Part shown: positions 34,575 through 41,998 of the stretch, in pieces
Position numbering within the stretch: the first letter of the stretch is position 1
Layout: each line of letters begins with the position of its first letter
Source: Bdellovibrio sp. 22V
GTDB lineage: Bacteria; Bdellovibrionota; Bdellovibrionia; Bdellovibrionales; Bdellovibrionaceae
Length of the DNA: 64,000 nt
NCBI RefSeq assembly: GCF_030169785.1
Contig: NZ_CP125854.1
Location: forward strand, 992,001-1,056,000
Direction: 5' to 3'
Program-made: the position numbers and the translations under genes
Notes under the pieces: generated by a model
Told to the model about the DNA's origin: nothing
Seen by the model: the letters and a program-made list of their open reading frames with translations, nothing else
Databases searched by the model: none

Positions 34575-35228
34575 TTAGTTGTGACTGGTTTCGATCACAA
34601 GAAAGGCTTTGAATACGCCCTCTTTGTAAAGAGGAATAAGCCAGTGAATTTGGCTGTAAATAGTAAGTCGCTCGAGAGTATCCCGCTCTTTGATTTTGTG
34701 TTCTTTCATGTGCGTTTCGAAAGCACGGAGCGGTTTTAAACTCATGAATTCGAGGGCCTTGTTTGACGCTTCCTCTTGATCCCCTTCTTCACGATCGTAC
34801 AGGTGATACCATTTGCGACAGTAAAGATCCTCTAACGTATAACTAGAAAGTTCGAAGAAGCGGAAGCTTCTAAAGATCTGCAAATGTGAAAGCGTATAAA
34901 TCTCTGTGAGGTGATGAGGCTCAATCAGTTTCAGAAACTCCGGATCTGTCGTAAGACCAAGATGTTTCAAAGCTGTCTCCGTAAGGAAACGCACGTCTTT
35001 CAGGCTGTGATTTTCTTTTTTTACTTCAGAGCAAATGGCATGAAACCGTTTAAGGTCGCGCACGACATCTTCCTGATCTTCCTTAGTCAGCAAATTAAAA
35101 TAGGGCAACAAGGTGCTGCGGTAAGGTCTGAAGACAATGCCTTCATCGCAAATAAGATCGCATATTTGTTCGCCGTGGTACCTAAAACTTTGAGAAAGAG
35201 TGGATGCTTGGACTTCGTTCACACGCAC
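34575..35228 (-). CDS. Hypothetical cytoplasmic protein
   Basis: A 217-aa protein with no signal peptide or TM. It is mostly helical and charged, with alternating His/Leu-rich stretches (HLTEIYTLSHLQIFRSFRFF, EDLYCRKWYHLYDRE). The start is a GTG without a clear ribosome site, so the N terminus is uncertain. Its C-terminal part (YSQIHWLIPLYKEGVFKAFL) could be a small sensory fold, but I recognise no family. Divergent from the gene at 35282. Confidence 0.6.
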   Translation of the reverse strand: MRVNEVQASTLSQSFRYHGEQICDLICDEGIVFRPYRSTLLPYFNLLTKEDQEDVVRDLKRFHAICSEVKKENHSLKDVRFLTETALKHLGLTTDPEFLKLIEPHHLTEIYTLSHLQIFRSFRFFELSSYTLEDLYCRKWYHLYDREEGDQEEASNKALEFMSLKPLRAFETHMKEHKIKERDTLERLTIYSQIHWLIPLYKEGVFKAFLVIETSHN

Positions 35229-35281
35229 ATATTACTGCTATTGTTCATTGAGTTGTATAACTATCTGAGATAAAAATAGAT

Positions 35282-35794
35282 ATGACTTCGTTACCCACTC
35301 TTTTTGGAGAATATGGCCCGCTGACTGCAGAAACGACTGCGTTCCTGCAGCAATTGGAAAAGTCCATAGCCCAAGATCTTTGGGGAAGTGTTGGCGGAAT
35401 ATGGAGTGAGGCTTCCATCAATGTCTTCCGTCAAACGGCAATGCAGAAACTCGCGGAGCAGCTGCAAAAAAATCCGCAGATGAAAGTTTCTGAGGCATGG
35501 ACAGAAGTCGTTCGCGATTTTCATCAACACTCCGCTTGGGGAGAAACCCGGCTTCTAAAAAAAGAGAAGAAACCGGAAACAGAAGAAGACCGTATTTTCT
35601 GGGAGTTGTTCTCTTATATTTGGATCTTGTTGCAGGCGACTTTTATCGTCAAGACTGTGATTTTCTATTTCGGAATCAAATCAGCGGCGGAGGATTCCTC
35701 TGAAGGCCGCGTGTACGTGGTTCTGGCGATGCTTTTCTCCGTCGTTTCTTTGGGCTGGTTTGCTTATCGCAAGTCACGTAGGAAGACGAAGTGA
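35282..35794 (+). CDS. Hypothetical protein with C-terminal membrane anchors
   Basis: A 170-aa protein. The first ~105 residues are a helical soluble domain (TAETTAFLQQLEKSIAQDLW; AMQKLAEQLQKNPQMKV). Two TMs follow (FSYIWILLQATFIVKTVIFY and VYVVLAMLFSVVSLGWFAY), with a basic tail (RKSRRKTK). No strong ribosome site. Its stop overlaps the start of the antiporter gene by 4 nt (GTGA), so the two products are made together and may interact. No family recognised. Confidence 0.65.
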   Translation: MTSLPTLFGEYGPLTAETTAFLQQLEKSIAQDLWGSVGGIWSEASINVFRQTAMQKLAEQLQKNPQMKVSEAWTEVVRDFHQHSAWGETRLLKKEKKPETEEDRIFWELFSYIWILLQATFIVKTVIFYFGIKSAAEDSSEGRVYVVLAMLFSVVSLGWFAYRKSRRKTK

Positions 35795-36633
35795 AGTTTG
35801 TCGCGTGGCTCGTTCTCGGCCTTCTTTTAGGTCCCACCTTCATCGATGTACCTTACCCTTCGATATTCCAATCCCTTTCGCAAATCGCGGGTGGTATTTT
35901 TCTTTTTTTCGCGGGCTGGGAACTGCGTTTTCTAAACATGCGCAAAGATCTTCGCTTTTACGGAATTCTTTTGGCGGGGAGTTTTGTAATCCCCTGGCTG
36001 GCGGGATATTTTTTGTTAGGCCGGAATTTATTCTTAGCGCTGGCAATGGCGATCTCTGCTTTGCCGGTCTCCATTCAAATCTTAAAAGAAAAGAATTTAT
36101 TCCACACGGATGTGGGTCGGCGTACGATCACGCTTGCGAGTATTTGTGATGTCATCGCCTGGTTGTTGTTTCTTTTTCTTTTGCCGAAAAACGATGTAGC
36201 CTCTTGGATTGTCAGTCACTGGATCGTCTTGGCTTTTTTCGTGGGATTGTTGGTGGGGCGGTGGAAGCCTTTGAAAGACGATTCGTTGGTTCTGAAACTT
36301 CAGCTGTGGTTGCTGGCACCGCTATTTTTCGTCGGCTTGGGATGGAAGCTCAATATTGCGCAGGATTTTTCGTTTCTTGTGTTTATCGAATTTTTTGCAG
36401 TGGCGGTTGTCGCAAAGGGGGCGGGCTCGTATCTTTTTTCTCGTTGGGCGGGAAAGTCGCATCGTGATTCCCTGAATATGGCGGCTCTTTTGAATGCCCG
36501 CGGAGCTATGGAGATATTGGCTGCTCACTATGCGTATCGTAGCGATCTTATTAGTGCTTCGCAGTTTGCAGCTTTGGTTTTAATTGGTGTGGGGACGGCG
36601 GCTTTGGCTGTGCCTCTTGTTCGCAAAGTTTAA
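35791..36633 (+). CDS. Short cation/proton antiporter-like membrane protein (CPA2/Kef type)
   Basis: A 280-aa polytopic protein with about eight to nine TMs. VAWLVLGLLLGPTFIDV matches the second TM of Na+/H+ exchangers and LLNARGAMEILAAHYA the conserved segment near the C terminus. Family members usually have about 380-400 residues before any regulatory domain, so the first TM and some others seem to be missing. The start is GTG 35791 with AGGAAG upstream and a 4-nt overlap with the previous gene. Ion specificity unknown; transport ability is uncertain given the length. Confidence 0.7.
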   Translation: MKFVAWLVLGLLLGPTFIDVPYPSIFQSLSQIAGGIFLFFAGWELRFLNMRKDLRFYGILLAGSFVIPWLAGYFLLGRNLFLALAMAISALPVSIQILKEKNLFHTDVGRRTITLASICDVIAWLLFLFLLPKNDVASWIVSHWIVLAFFVGLLVGRWKPLKDDSLVLKLQLWLLAPLFFVGLGWKLNIAQDFSFLVFIEFFAVAVVAKGAGSYLFSRWAGKSHRDSLNMAALLNARGAMEILAAHYAYRSDLISASQFAALVLIGVGTAALAVPLVRKV

Positions 36634-36710
36634 ATGCCAATCTGTGTTGAATTGTCAGGATTCTGTTAGGGCTCTTGACCAAACTCTGTCATCACCGCTA
36701 GCGTTGGGAC

Positions 36711-36915
36711 CATCTTTTCATATTTATCAAGACGAGAGAGTATGATGCAGCGACTGTTTCTCAGAGAAAATTCGCTTTATGGCCACCCACCTTCGGGGGG
36801 CAGTTCGGGCAGGAAATCCCGATTCTCTACCCTCTGTGTGTCTCGAAACTCGAAGTGTCAGCAAAATTTAAATATAGATATCAAAAACGGCGTCCCATGT
36901 GACGCCGTTTTTATT
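36711..36915 (+). ncRNA. Structured leader RNA / candidate purine attenuator or riboswitch
   Basis: The stretch before purF has no gene but can fold. Outer stem AGAGAGT (36735-36741) with ATTCTCT (36822-36828) closes a multi-branch loop holding GCGA...TCGC with TTTCT-cag-AGAAA, a hairpin capped by TTCG (about 36782-36801), and TCGGG / CCCGA (about 36805-36821). A competing pairing CGAGA (36733-36737) with TCTCG (36841-36845) would open the outer stem. A perfect terminator follows. TTGACC at 36675-36680 could be a -35. It matches none of the riboswitch consensus sequences I know (FMN, purine, ZTP, THF, PRPP). A free small RNA is the alternative. Confidence 0.5.
36883..36915 (+). terminator. 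Strong Rho-independent terminator before purF
   Basis: Perfect 12-bp stem AAAAACGGCGTC / GACGCCGTTTTT with loop CCATGT, then TATTTT. It ends only 24 nt before the purF start, inside the leader region, which fits attenuation of the purine operon. Confidence 0.92.
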
Positions 36916-36938
36916 TTCAGCGATCATGGAGTGAAACT

Positions 36939-38396
36939 ATGTGTGGCGTCGTTGGATTGATTGGCGAACCCAAGGCGGGGCAGAAACTATATCCGGCTCT
37001 TTTCGCTCTTCAACATCGCGGGCAGGATGCAGCGGGAATTTTAAGTTATGACTTTGAAAAGTCCCAATTCCATTTAGAAAAAGATCTGGGACTTGTTGAG
37101 GACGTCTTCACGGACGAAAGACAGCAACGCCTTAAAGGCTCCATGGCATTAGGGCACACACGTTATTCCACGATCGGAACCGTGGATAAAGAGGATTTGC
37201 AGCCGCTGTTTCTGAGTTATCCCTACGGAATCGGGATGATTCATAATGGAAACGTTACCAATTACGATGAAGTTGTCGATTATCTTCGTCATCGTAAACT
37301 GCGTTGGACTTTCAGTCGCAATGATCTGGAAATTCTTTTGCACATGACGGCTGTGGGCTTGGCCGCGCGCAAAGAAACGGGTTCCCTTTCCGAGAATCTG
37401 GCGGCATCTATTAAAGAACTTCTTACGCACGTTCAAGGTGCTTATAGTGCGATCGGAATGTTGGCCGATCAGGGCATGTTTGCTTTCTGTGACGCCAACG
37501 GGATTCGTCCTCTTTTAATAGGTCGTAAAAAGAACGGGGCAAATTATAGTTACTGTTTCGCCTCTGAAAAACAGGTGTTTTTCGGTCTTGGTTATGAATA
37601 CTGGCGGGACATGCGTGCGGGGGAACTCGTTCTTGTCGACAAAGATTTGCAGCTGCATTCTTTCGTTCTAAGTGAAAAAAAACCGAAGCCTTGCATGTTT
37701 GAGTGGATTTATTTTGCAGGGTCTGAAACGGAATGGCACGGCCGTCCCGTCTATGAAGTGCGTTTGAAACTGGGACAAATTTTGGCGGAGGAATGCTTAG
37801 CGCAAGGTTTGGATGTCGATGTCGTGGCTCCGGTGCCTGATACGTCCCGGGCCGCAGCTTGTCGCTTGGCGGAAGTGCTGGAAAAACCTTATCGCGAAGT
37901 TTTAATAAAAAATCGTTACGTGCAAAGAAGTTTTATCGTCAATCAACCCGAGCTGCGCAAAATGATGGTGAACTTAAAACTTTCACCTGTGGAAAGTGAA
38001 ATCCGTGGCAAAAAAATTCTGCTTGTCGACGACAGCATCGTACGAGGAACTACTTCCGCGCGTATCATCCGTCTGCTGCGCGAGGCGGGAGCTGAAAAAG
38101 TTTATTTGGCCAGTACGTGTCCTCCCATTCGTCATCCTTGTTTTTACGGCATTGATTTCCCTGACGGAGAGTCTTTAGTTGCTTTCAAAAAAAGCGAGGC
38201 CGACGTGGCGAAAGTATTGGAAGTGGACGGTCTGGTTTATTTGCCCTTGTCGCGACTGAAAGAAGGCTTGGGACTTAATGATTTTTGCAGTGCTTGTTTA
38301 GACGGTGATTATCCGGTGCCTGTTTCAAGCGAAAACTTTTTGAAGACACGGCATCAAAATATTGGCGGCGATGGAAAAAGTGAGGTGCCACTATGA
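36939..38396 (+). CDS. purF: Amidophosphoribosyltransferase
   Basis: A 485-aa enzyme for the first step of purine synthesis, PRPP plus glutamine to phosphoribosylamine. N-terminal glutaminase with nucleophile Cys2 (MCGVVGLIG; FALQHRGQDAAGI; MALGHTRYST) and a C-terminal phosphoribosyltransferase domain with the PRPP loop KKILLVDDSIVRGTT. No propeptide is needed because Cys2 follows Met. GGAG lies 7 nt before the start. First gene of the operon, directly behind the leader RNA and its terminator; overlaps purE by ATGA. Confidence 0.97.
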   Translation: MCGVVGLIGEPKAGQKLYPALFALQHRGQDAAGILSYDFEKSQFHLEKDLGLVEDVFTDERQQRLKGSMALGHTRYSTIGTVDKEDLQPLFLSYPYGIGMIHNGNVTNYDEVVDYLRHRKLRWTFSRNDLEILLHMTAVGLAARKETGSLSENLAASIKELLTHVQGAYSAIGMLADQGMFAFCDANGIRPLLIGRKKNGANYSYCFASEKQVFFGLGYEYWRDMRAGELVLVDKDLQLHSFVLSEKKPKPCMFEWIYFAGSETEWHGRPVYEVRLKLGQILAEECLAQGLDVDVVAPVPDTSRAAACRLAEVLEKPYREVLIKNRYVQRSFIVNQPELRKMMVNLKLSPVESEIRGKKILLVDDSIVRGTTSARIIRLLREAGAEKVYLASTCPPIRHPCFYGIDFPDGESLVAFKKSEADVAKVLEVDGLVYLPLSRLKEGLGLNDFCSACLDGDYPVPVSSENFLKTRHQNIGGDGKSEVPL

Positions 38397-39106
38397 AAAT
38401 TCAAGTGATGTTCGGTAGTCCAAGCGACGAAAGAGTTTACGGGCCGCTTTGCCGGTCTTTGGAAAAATGTGGCGACGTCAAAATGGAAGTGGCCTCGGCA
38501 CATCGTCATCCCGATAAAGTTCGCGAGATCGTACAAACCTGCGGAGCCGACGTTTTTGTCGCGGGAGCCGGGCTCGCGGCGCACCTTCCGGGTGTTGTGG
38601 CTTCTTTAACGACGAAGCCGGTTTTTGGCGTGGCTGTTAACGGCGCATTTGCGGGGCTGGATTCCTTTTTGTCGATCGTACAAATGCCTAAAGGGGTTCC
38701 GGTGATGGCTGTGACGGAAGAAAATGCTTCGACCATTGCAGATCTGCTTTTGCGTTGGAAGTCGCTTCCAGCCGATAAAATCTATTTGCATTGGAATAGA
38801 AATCTAGAAACGTATTCGCCGATTCAAAAAGCGATTGAAGACATTCAGAACCAAAGCGGTGTGAAGGTTATTTGGAGCGAGCCACGCGACTCTCAATGCC
38901 TGGGTGAAATCGTCAGTCCTTGGGAACTGCCGCGGATGACAGGTTTGAATTTATTCCTCTGTGAGAAAGAGCAGCTTACAAGTTCTAACCTTGCTTTGGA
39001 CTTTTTCGCAAAAGCGCGACACGGCGGAGCTTGGGTCGGTGCCAACAATATCGGAAATTTTGTCGAGCAATGGAAAAAGCTCGTTTCATTGGGAGGAAGA
39101 CCATGA
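38393..39106 (+). CDS. purE: PurE family AIR carboxylase / N5-CAIR mutase with C-terminal extension
   Basis: A 237-aa protein. Residues 1 to about 135 are PurE: GSPSDERVYGPL, VASAHRHPDKV with the active His, AGAGLAAHLPGVVASLT and FLSIVQMPKGVPV. PurE is normally 160-180 aa; here about 85-100 further residues follow (around KIYLHWNRNLETYSPIQKAI and ARHGGAWVGANNIGNFVEQW) that I do not recognise. No PurK is in the operon, so the protein may act as the direct CO2-using class II enzyme, or PurK is elsewhere. Both ends overlap neighbours by ATGA. Confidence 0.88.
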   Translation: MKIQVMFGSPSDERVYGPLCRSLEKCGDVKMEVASAHRHPDKVREIVQTCGADVFVAGAGLAAHLPGVVASLTTKPVFGVAVNGAFAGLDSFLSIVQMPKGVPVMAVTEENASTIADLLLRWKSLPADKIYLHWNRNLETYSPIQKAIEDIQNQSGVKVIWSEPRDSQCLGEIVSPWELPRMTGLNLFLCEKEQLTSSNLALDFFAKARHGGAWVGANNIGNFVEQWKKLVSLGGRP

Positions 39107-40140
39107 AGCTGATTTATTCGGGCTCTGTGAAAGATCTCTATCAAAAAGACGCTTCTTTGTTTTTTGAGTACAGCAATCGCTATTCGATTTTTGACTGGGG
39201 CGAGATGCCTGATGAAATTCCTTATAAAGGTGAAGCTCTGGCTTCCATGGCGGCTTCTTTCTTTGAGTATCTGAAAACCAAAGATATTTCTTCTCATTAT
39301 AAGGGCATAGCCTCAAAAACGTCGATTGAAGTTGCGGCGGTCAAGGTGTTGCGACCTTCCTGGCAAAATGATTCTTACAATTACGCGGAGTACGCGGCGA
39401 AGCCCTCGGGAATCTTAGTTCCTTTGGAAGTGATTTTCCGCCGTCACCTCGGCCAGGGAAACTCCTTGGAAGGACGCTTAAAAAAGAATCCTGCTTACCT
39501 TGCGGATTTAGGTCTTGAAGCTATCCCCACCGCAGCCGACAGCTTCGTTCCGCCAATCATTGAGTTTTCAACAAAGCTCGAGTCCTCAGACCGTTACCTG
39601 ACACGCGCAGAAATCGCAGCCATGGATATTTTGTCTGACGAAGAGCTGCAGAACTTGCGCTTGCAAACCCAGGCCGTAGCCTTGGAGCTTGAAAAACTTT
39701 TTGCTTCTTTTGGTGTGAAACTGTGGGACGGAAAATTGGAATTCGCTTTCGGCGCAAAAGACGCATCCTCGGGTCACAGAGCACTTTTGCTTGTAGACTC
39801 CATTGGACCTGACGAACTTCGTCTGACTTATGAAGGCTTGCCTCTTTCTAAAGAGTTTTTAAGGCAAATCTATGCACCGTCAACATGGGCGGCCTCCGTT
39901 AAAGCCGCCAAAGAATTGGCGGTAACAAGAAAAACTCAAGAGTGGAAAAAGATCTGCAGTGAAGAGCTAGGTGAGGTGCCGAAAAAACTTTCGGCAGAGC
40001 AAATTGCAGTAAGCTCTCTTTTGTATCAAGCATTGGCGAATGAGGTCGCGCACGCTGTGGGAAGAGACAAACCGTTTGCAGCGGATTTAAATTTACCATT
40101 GTGGCATCAAAAGGCGCAGGCTCTTTTGCAGAGGACACCA
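39103..40140 (+). CDS. purC: SAICAR synthetase
   Basis: A 346-aa enzyme joining aspartate to CAIR with ATP. N-terminal ATP-grasp-like part: YSGSVKDLYQ and FEYSNRYSIFDWGEMPDEIP; VPLEVIFRRHLGQGNSLEGR is the conserved core, and KLWDGKLEFAFG with LLLVDSIGPDELR follows. It is longer than the common ~240-aa form and nearer to the ~300-aa form, with an additional helical C-terminal part. ATG 39103 overlaps the purE stop (ATGA); longer upstream frames would run inside purE. Confidence 0.92.
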
Positions 40141-41381
40141 TGAAAGTCGTCGTCGTGGGCAAAGGGGGGCGCGAACACGCTTTAGCGGCAAAGTTATTAG
40201 AGTCCGACATCGTCAAAGAATTGTGGGTTTGCCCCGGAAATCCCGGCATGCAGAAAATGGGAATTCAATGCCAGACAGATGTCGAAACTCCGGAAGCGAT
40301 TGAAACTTTCTGCGTTGAAAATAAAATCTCGTTAGTCGTCGTGGGACCCGAGGCGGCGATCCTTTCAAATCTAAAAGTCAATTTAGAGCGACAGGGCATT
40401 GCTTGCTTTGCTCCCTCTAAAGAAGTGGCGCAGCTGGAATCATCAAAACTATTCTGCAAAGGCATTTTGCACGACGCCGAGGTGCCGACCGCCAAATGTG
40501 TCGTCAGCTATTCCGAAGAAGAAGCTTTAGAAACATTGAGCCAGCATGATTTTTCAGAGCCGATTGTAATTAAAGCGGACGGACTTGCGCAGGGCAAGGG
40601 CGTCAGTGTTTGTGAAAGTTTAAGCAAGGCGCAAGAAGCGGTTCGAACTCTTGGCCGTCAGTACGGTTTTCCTCTTCTTTTGGAAGAGTGTTTACTGGGG
40701 CAAGAACTTTCCGCATTTGCTTTATGTGATGGCGAGGACTTCGTTCTTTTAGGAACGGCATGTGATTACAAGCGTATTTCCTCTGAAGTTTTCAGTGCGA
40801 ACACCGGGGGCATGGGGGCCTATAGCCCTTGCGATTTCATCTCCACACAAGACGAGACGGAAATTAAAAATATTTTCGCCAAAACACTTTCTTGCCTTAA
40901 AAGAAAAAAACTTTCTTACCAGGGATTTCTTTTTGCGGGTTTGATGAAAACATCCCGCGGTCTTTTCGTTCTCGAATACAACGTGCGTATGGGCGATCCC
41001 GAAACACAAGCTTTGCTTCCACGAATTCGTAGCGACCTGGGTAAGCTGCTGGTTTCCGCGGTCACGCACGAACTCAAAGGCCAAACGTGCGAGCTTTCGT
41101 CGCAATGGTCCGTGCATGTGGTGGCAACAAGCAAAGGGTATCCACAGGCAAACATGGATTTAGGGCACTCGATTTCGCTGCCCTCATGGGACGGACTTTC
41201 AACGCGGCTCTATTTCTCTGGCATCAAGGAATTGAATCAGACACTTGTGAATTCGGGTGGGAGGGTTTTAGGTGTCACCGCCCTCGGGGAAAACAAAGAG
41301 TCTGCACGTAAAAATGCTTACACGGATATCAGAAAAATTTCTTTTAACGGCATGTATATGCGAGAGGACATCGCTGAATGA
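40140..41381 (+). CDS. purD: Phosphoribosylamine-glycine ligase
   Basis: A 413-aa ATP-grasp enzyme making GAR. Motifs: VVVVGKGGREHALAAKL at the N terminus, VVGPEAAIL, IKADGLAQGKGVSVC (ATP-binding), GGMGAYSPCDF, and FVLEYNVRMGDPETQALLPR (metal site). ATG 40140 overlaps the purC stop (ATGA), and the purD stop overlaps purN in the same way. Usual length is about 425 aa. The third nitrogen-adding partner set (purF, purD, purL) is thus complete in one operon. Confidence 0.95.
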   Translation: MKVVVVGKGGREHALAAKLLESDIVKELWVCPGNPGMQKMGIQCQTDVETPEAIETFCVENKISLVVVGPEAAILSNLKVNLERQGIACFAPSKEVAQLESSKLFCKGILHDAEVPTAKCVVSYSEEEALETLSQHDFSEPIVIKADGLAQGKGVSVCESLSKAQEAVRTLGRQYGFPLLLEECLLGQELSAFALCDGEDFVLLGTACDYKRISSEVFSANTGGMGAYSPCDFISTQDETEIKNIFAKTLSCLKRKKLSYQGFLFAGLMKTSRGLFVLEYNVRMGDPETQALLPRIRSDLGKLLVSAVTHELKGQTCELSSQWSVHVVATSKGYPQANMDLGHSISLPSWDGLSTRLYFSGIKELNQTLVNSGGRVLGVTALGENKESARKNAYTDIRKISFNGMYMREDIAE

Positions 41382-41998
41382 GACCTCTTCGTGTCGCTAT
41401 TTTTGCTTCAGGAACAGGATCCAATGCCTTAGCGCTTATTCAGAAGTGCCAAAGTTTTTCCGAGCAGAAAGTGGAAGTTACGTTTGTTCTAAGTGACAAG
41501 AAAGACGCGCCTGTTTTGAAAAAAGCGCAAGACGCAGGCGTTCAAAATTTTCTTGTAGAAAAGAACACGACCAAGAAGGAGCACGAAAACCTGAAACTAA
41601 ATCTTTTGCGGGAATTCAGGATCGACTGGATTTTTCTTGCGGGATATATGCGCCTTTTATCCTCAGATTTTTTGCACACCTTTGCCCAGTGGCATGGGGG
41701 CGCGTCGCAAGTGGTGAACATTCATCCTTCTCTTTTGCCGGCCTATCCCGGTGTTGATTCTATCCAAAGAGCTTTCAACGATCGTGTCCGTGAAAGTGGC
41801 GTGACCCTGCATCTGGTTGATGAGGGCATGGATACAGGACGGATTCTTGTTCAGAAAGTCGTCCCTCTGAATTCCGCGGCTTCTTTGCAAAGTTGGAGTC
41901 AGGAGATTCACGCGGCAGAGCACGAGCTCTATACCGGTTTTTTAGAAAAACTTTATTTAGGACATATTCCATCGGTTCATTTTGAGGAGAATAAATAA
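41378..41998 (+). CDS. purN: GAR formyltransferase
   Basis: A 206-aa enzyme using 10-formyl-tetrahydrofolate to formylate GAR. Motifs: FASGTGSNALALIQ near the N terminus, WIFLAGYMRLL, the catalytic region VNIHPSLLPAYPGVDSIQRA (Asn, His) and GVTLHLVDEGMDTGRIL (Asp). Size fits the folate-dependent PurN and not the formate-dependent PurT. Its stop overlaps the purL start as TAATG. Confidence 0.96.
   Translation: MRPLRVAIFASGTGSNALALIQKCQSFSEQKVEVTFVLSDKKDAPVLKKAQDAGVQNFLVEKNTTKKEHENLKLNLLREFRIDWIFLAGYMRLLSSDFLHTFAQWHGGASQVVNIHPSLLPAYPGVDSIQRAFNDRVRESGVTLHLVDEGMDTGRILVQKVVPLNSAASLQSWSQEIHAAEHELYTGFLEKLYLGHIPSVHFEENK

Noticed and set aside
36780-36840. Resemblance of CTTCGGGG...CAGG...AAATCCCGA before purF to an FMN (RFN) riboswitch
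   Set aside because: Only a short stretch is similar; the second half of the RFN element is missing and the downstream genes are for purines, not flavins.
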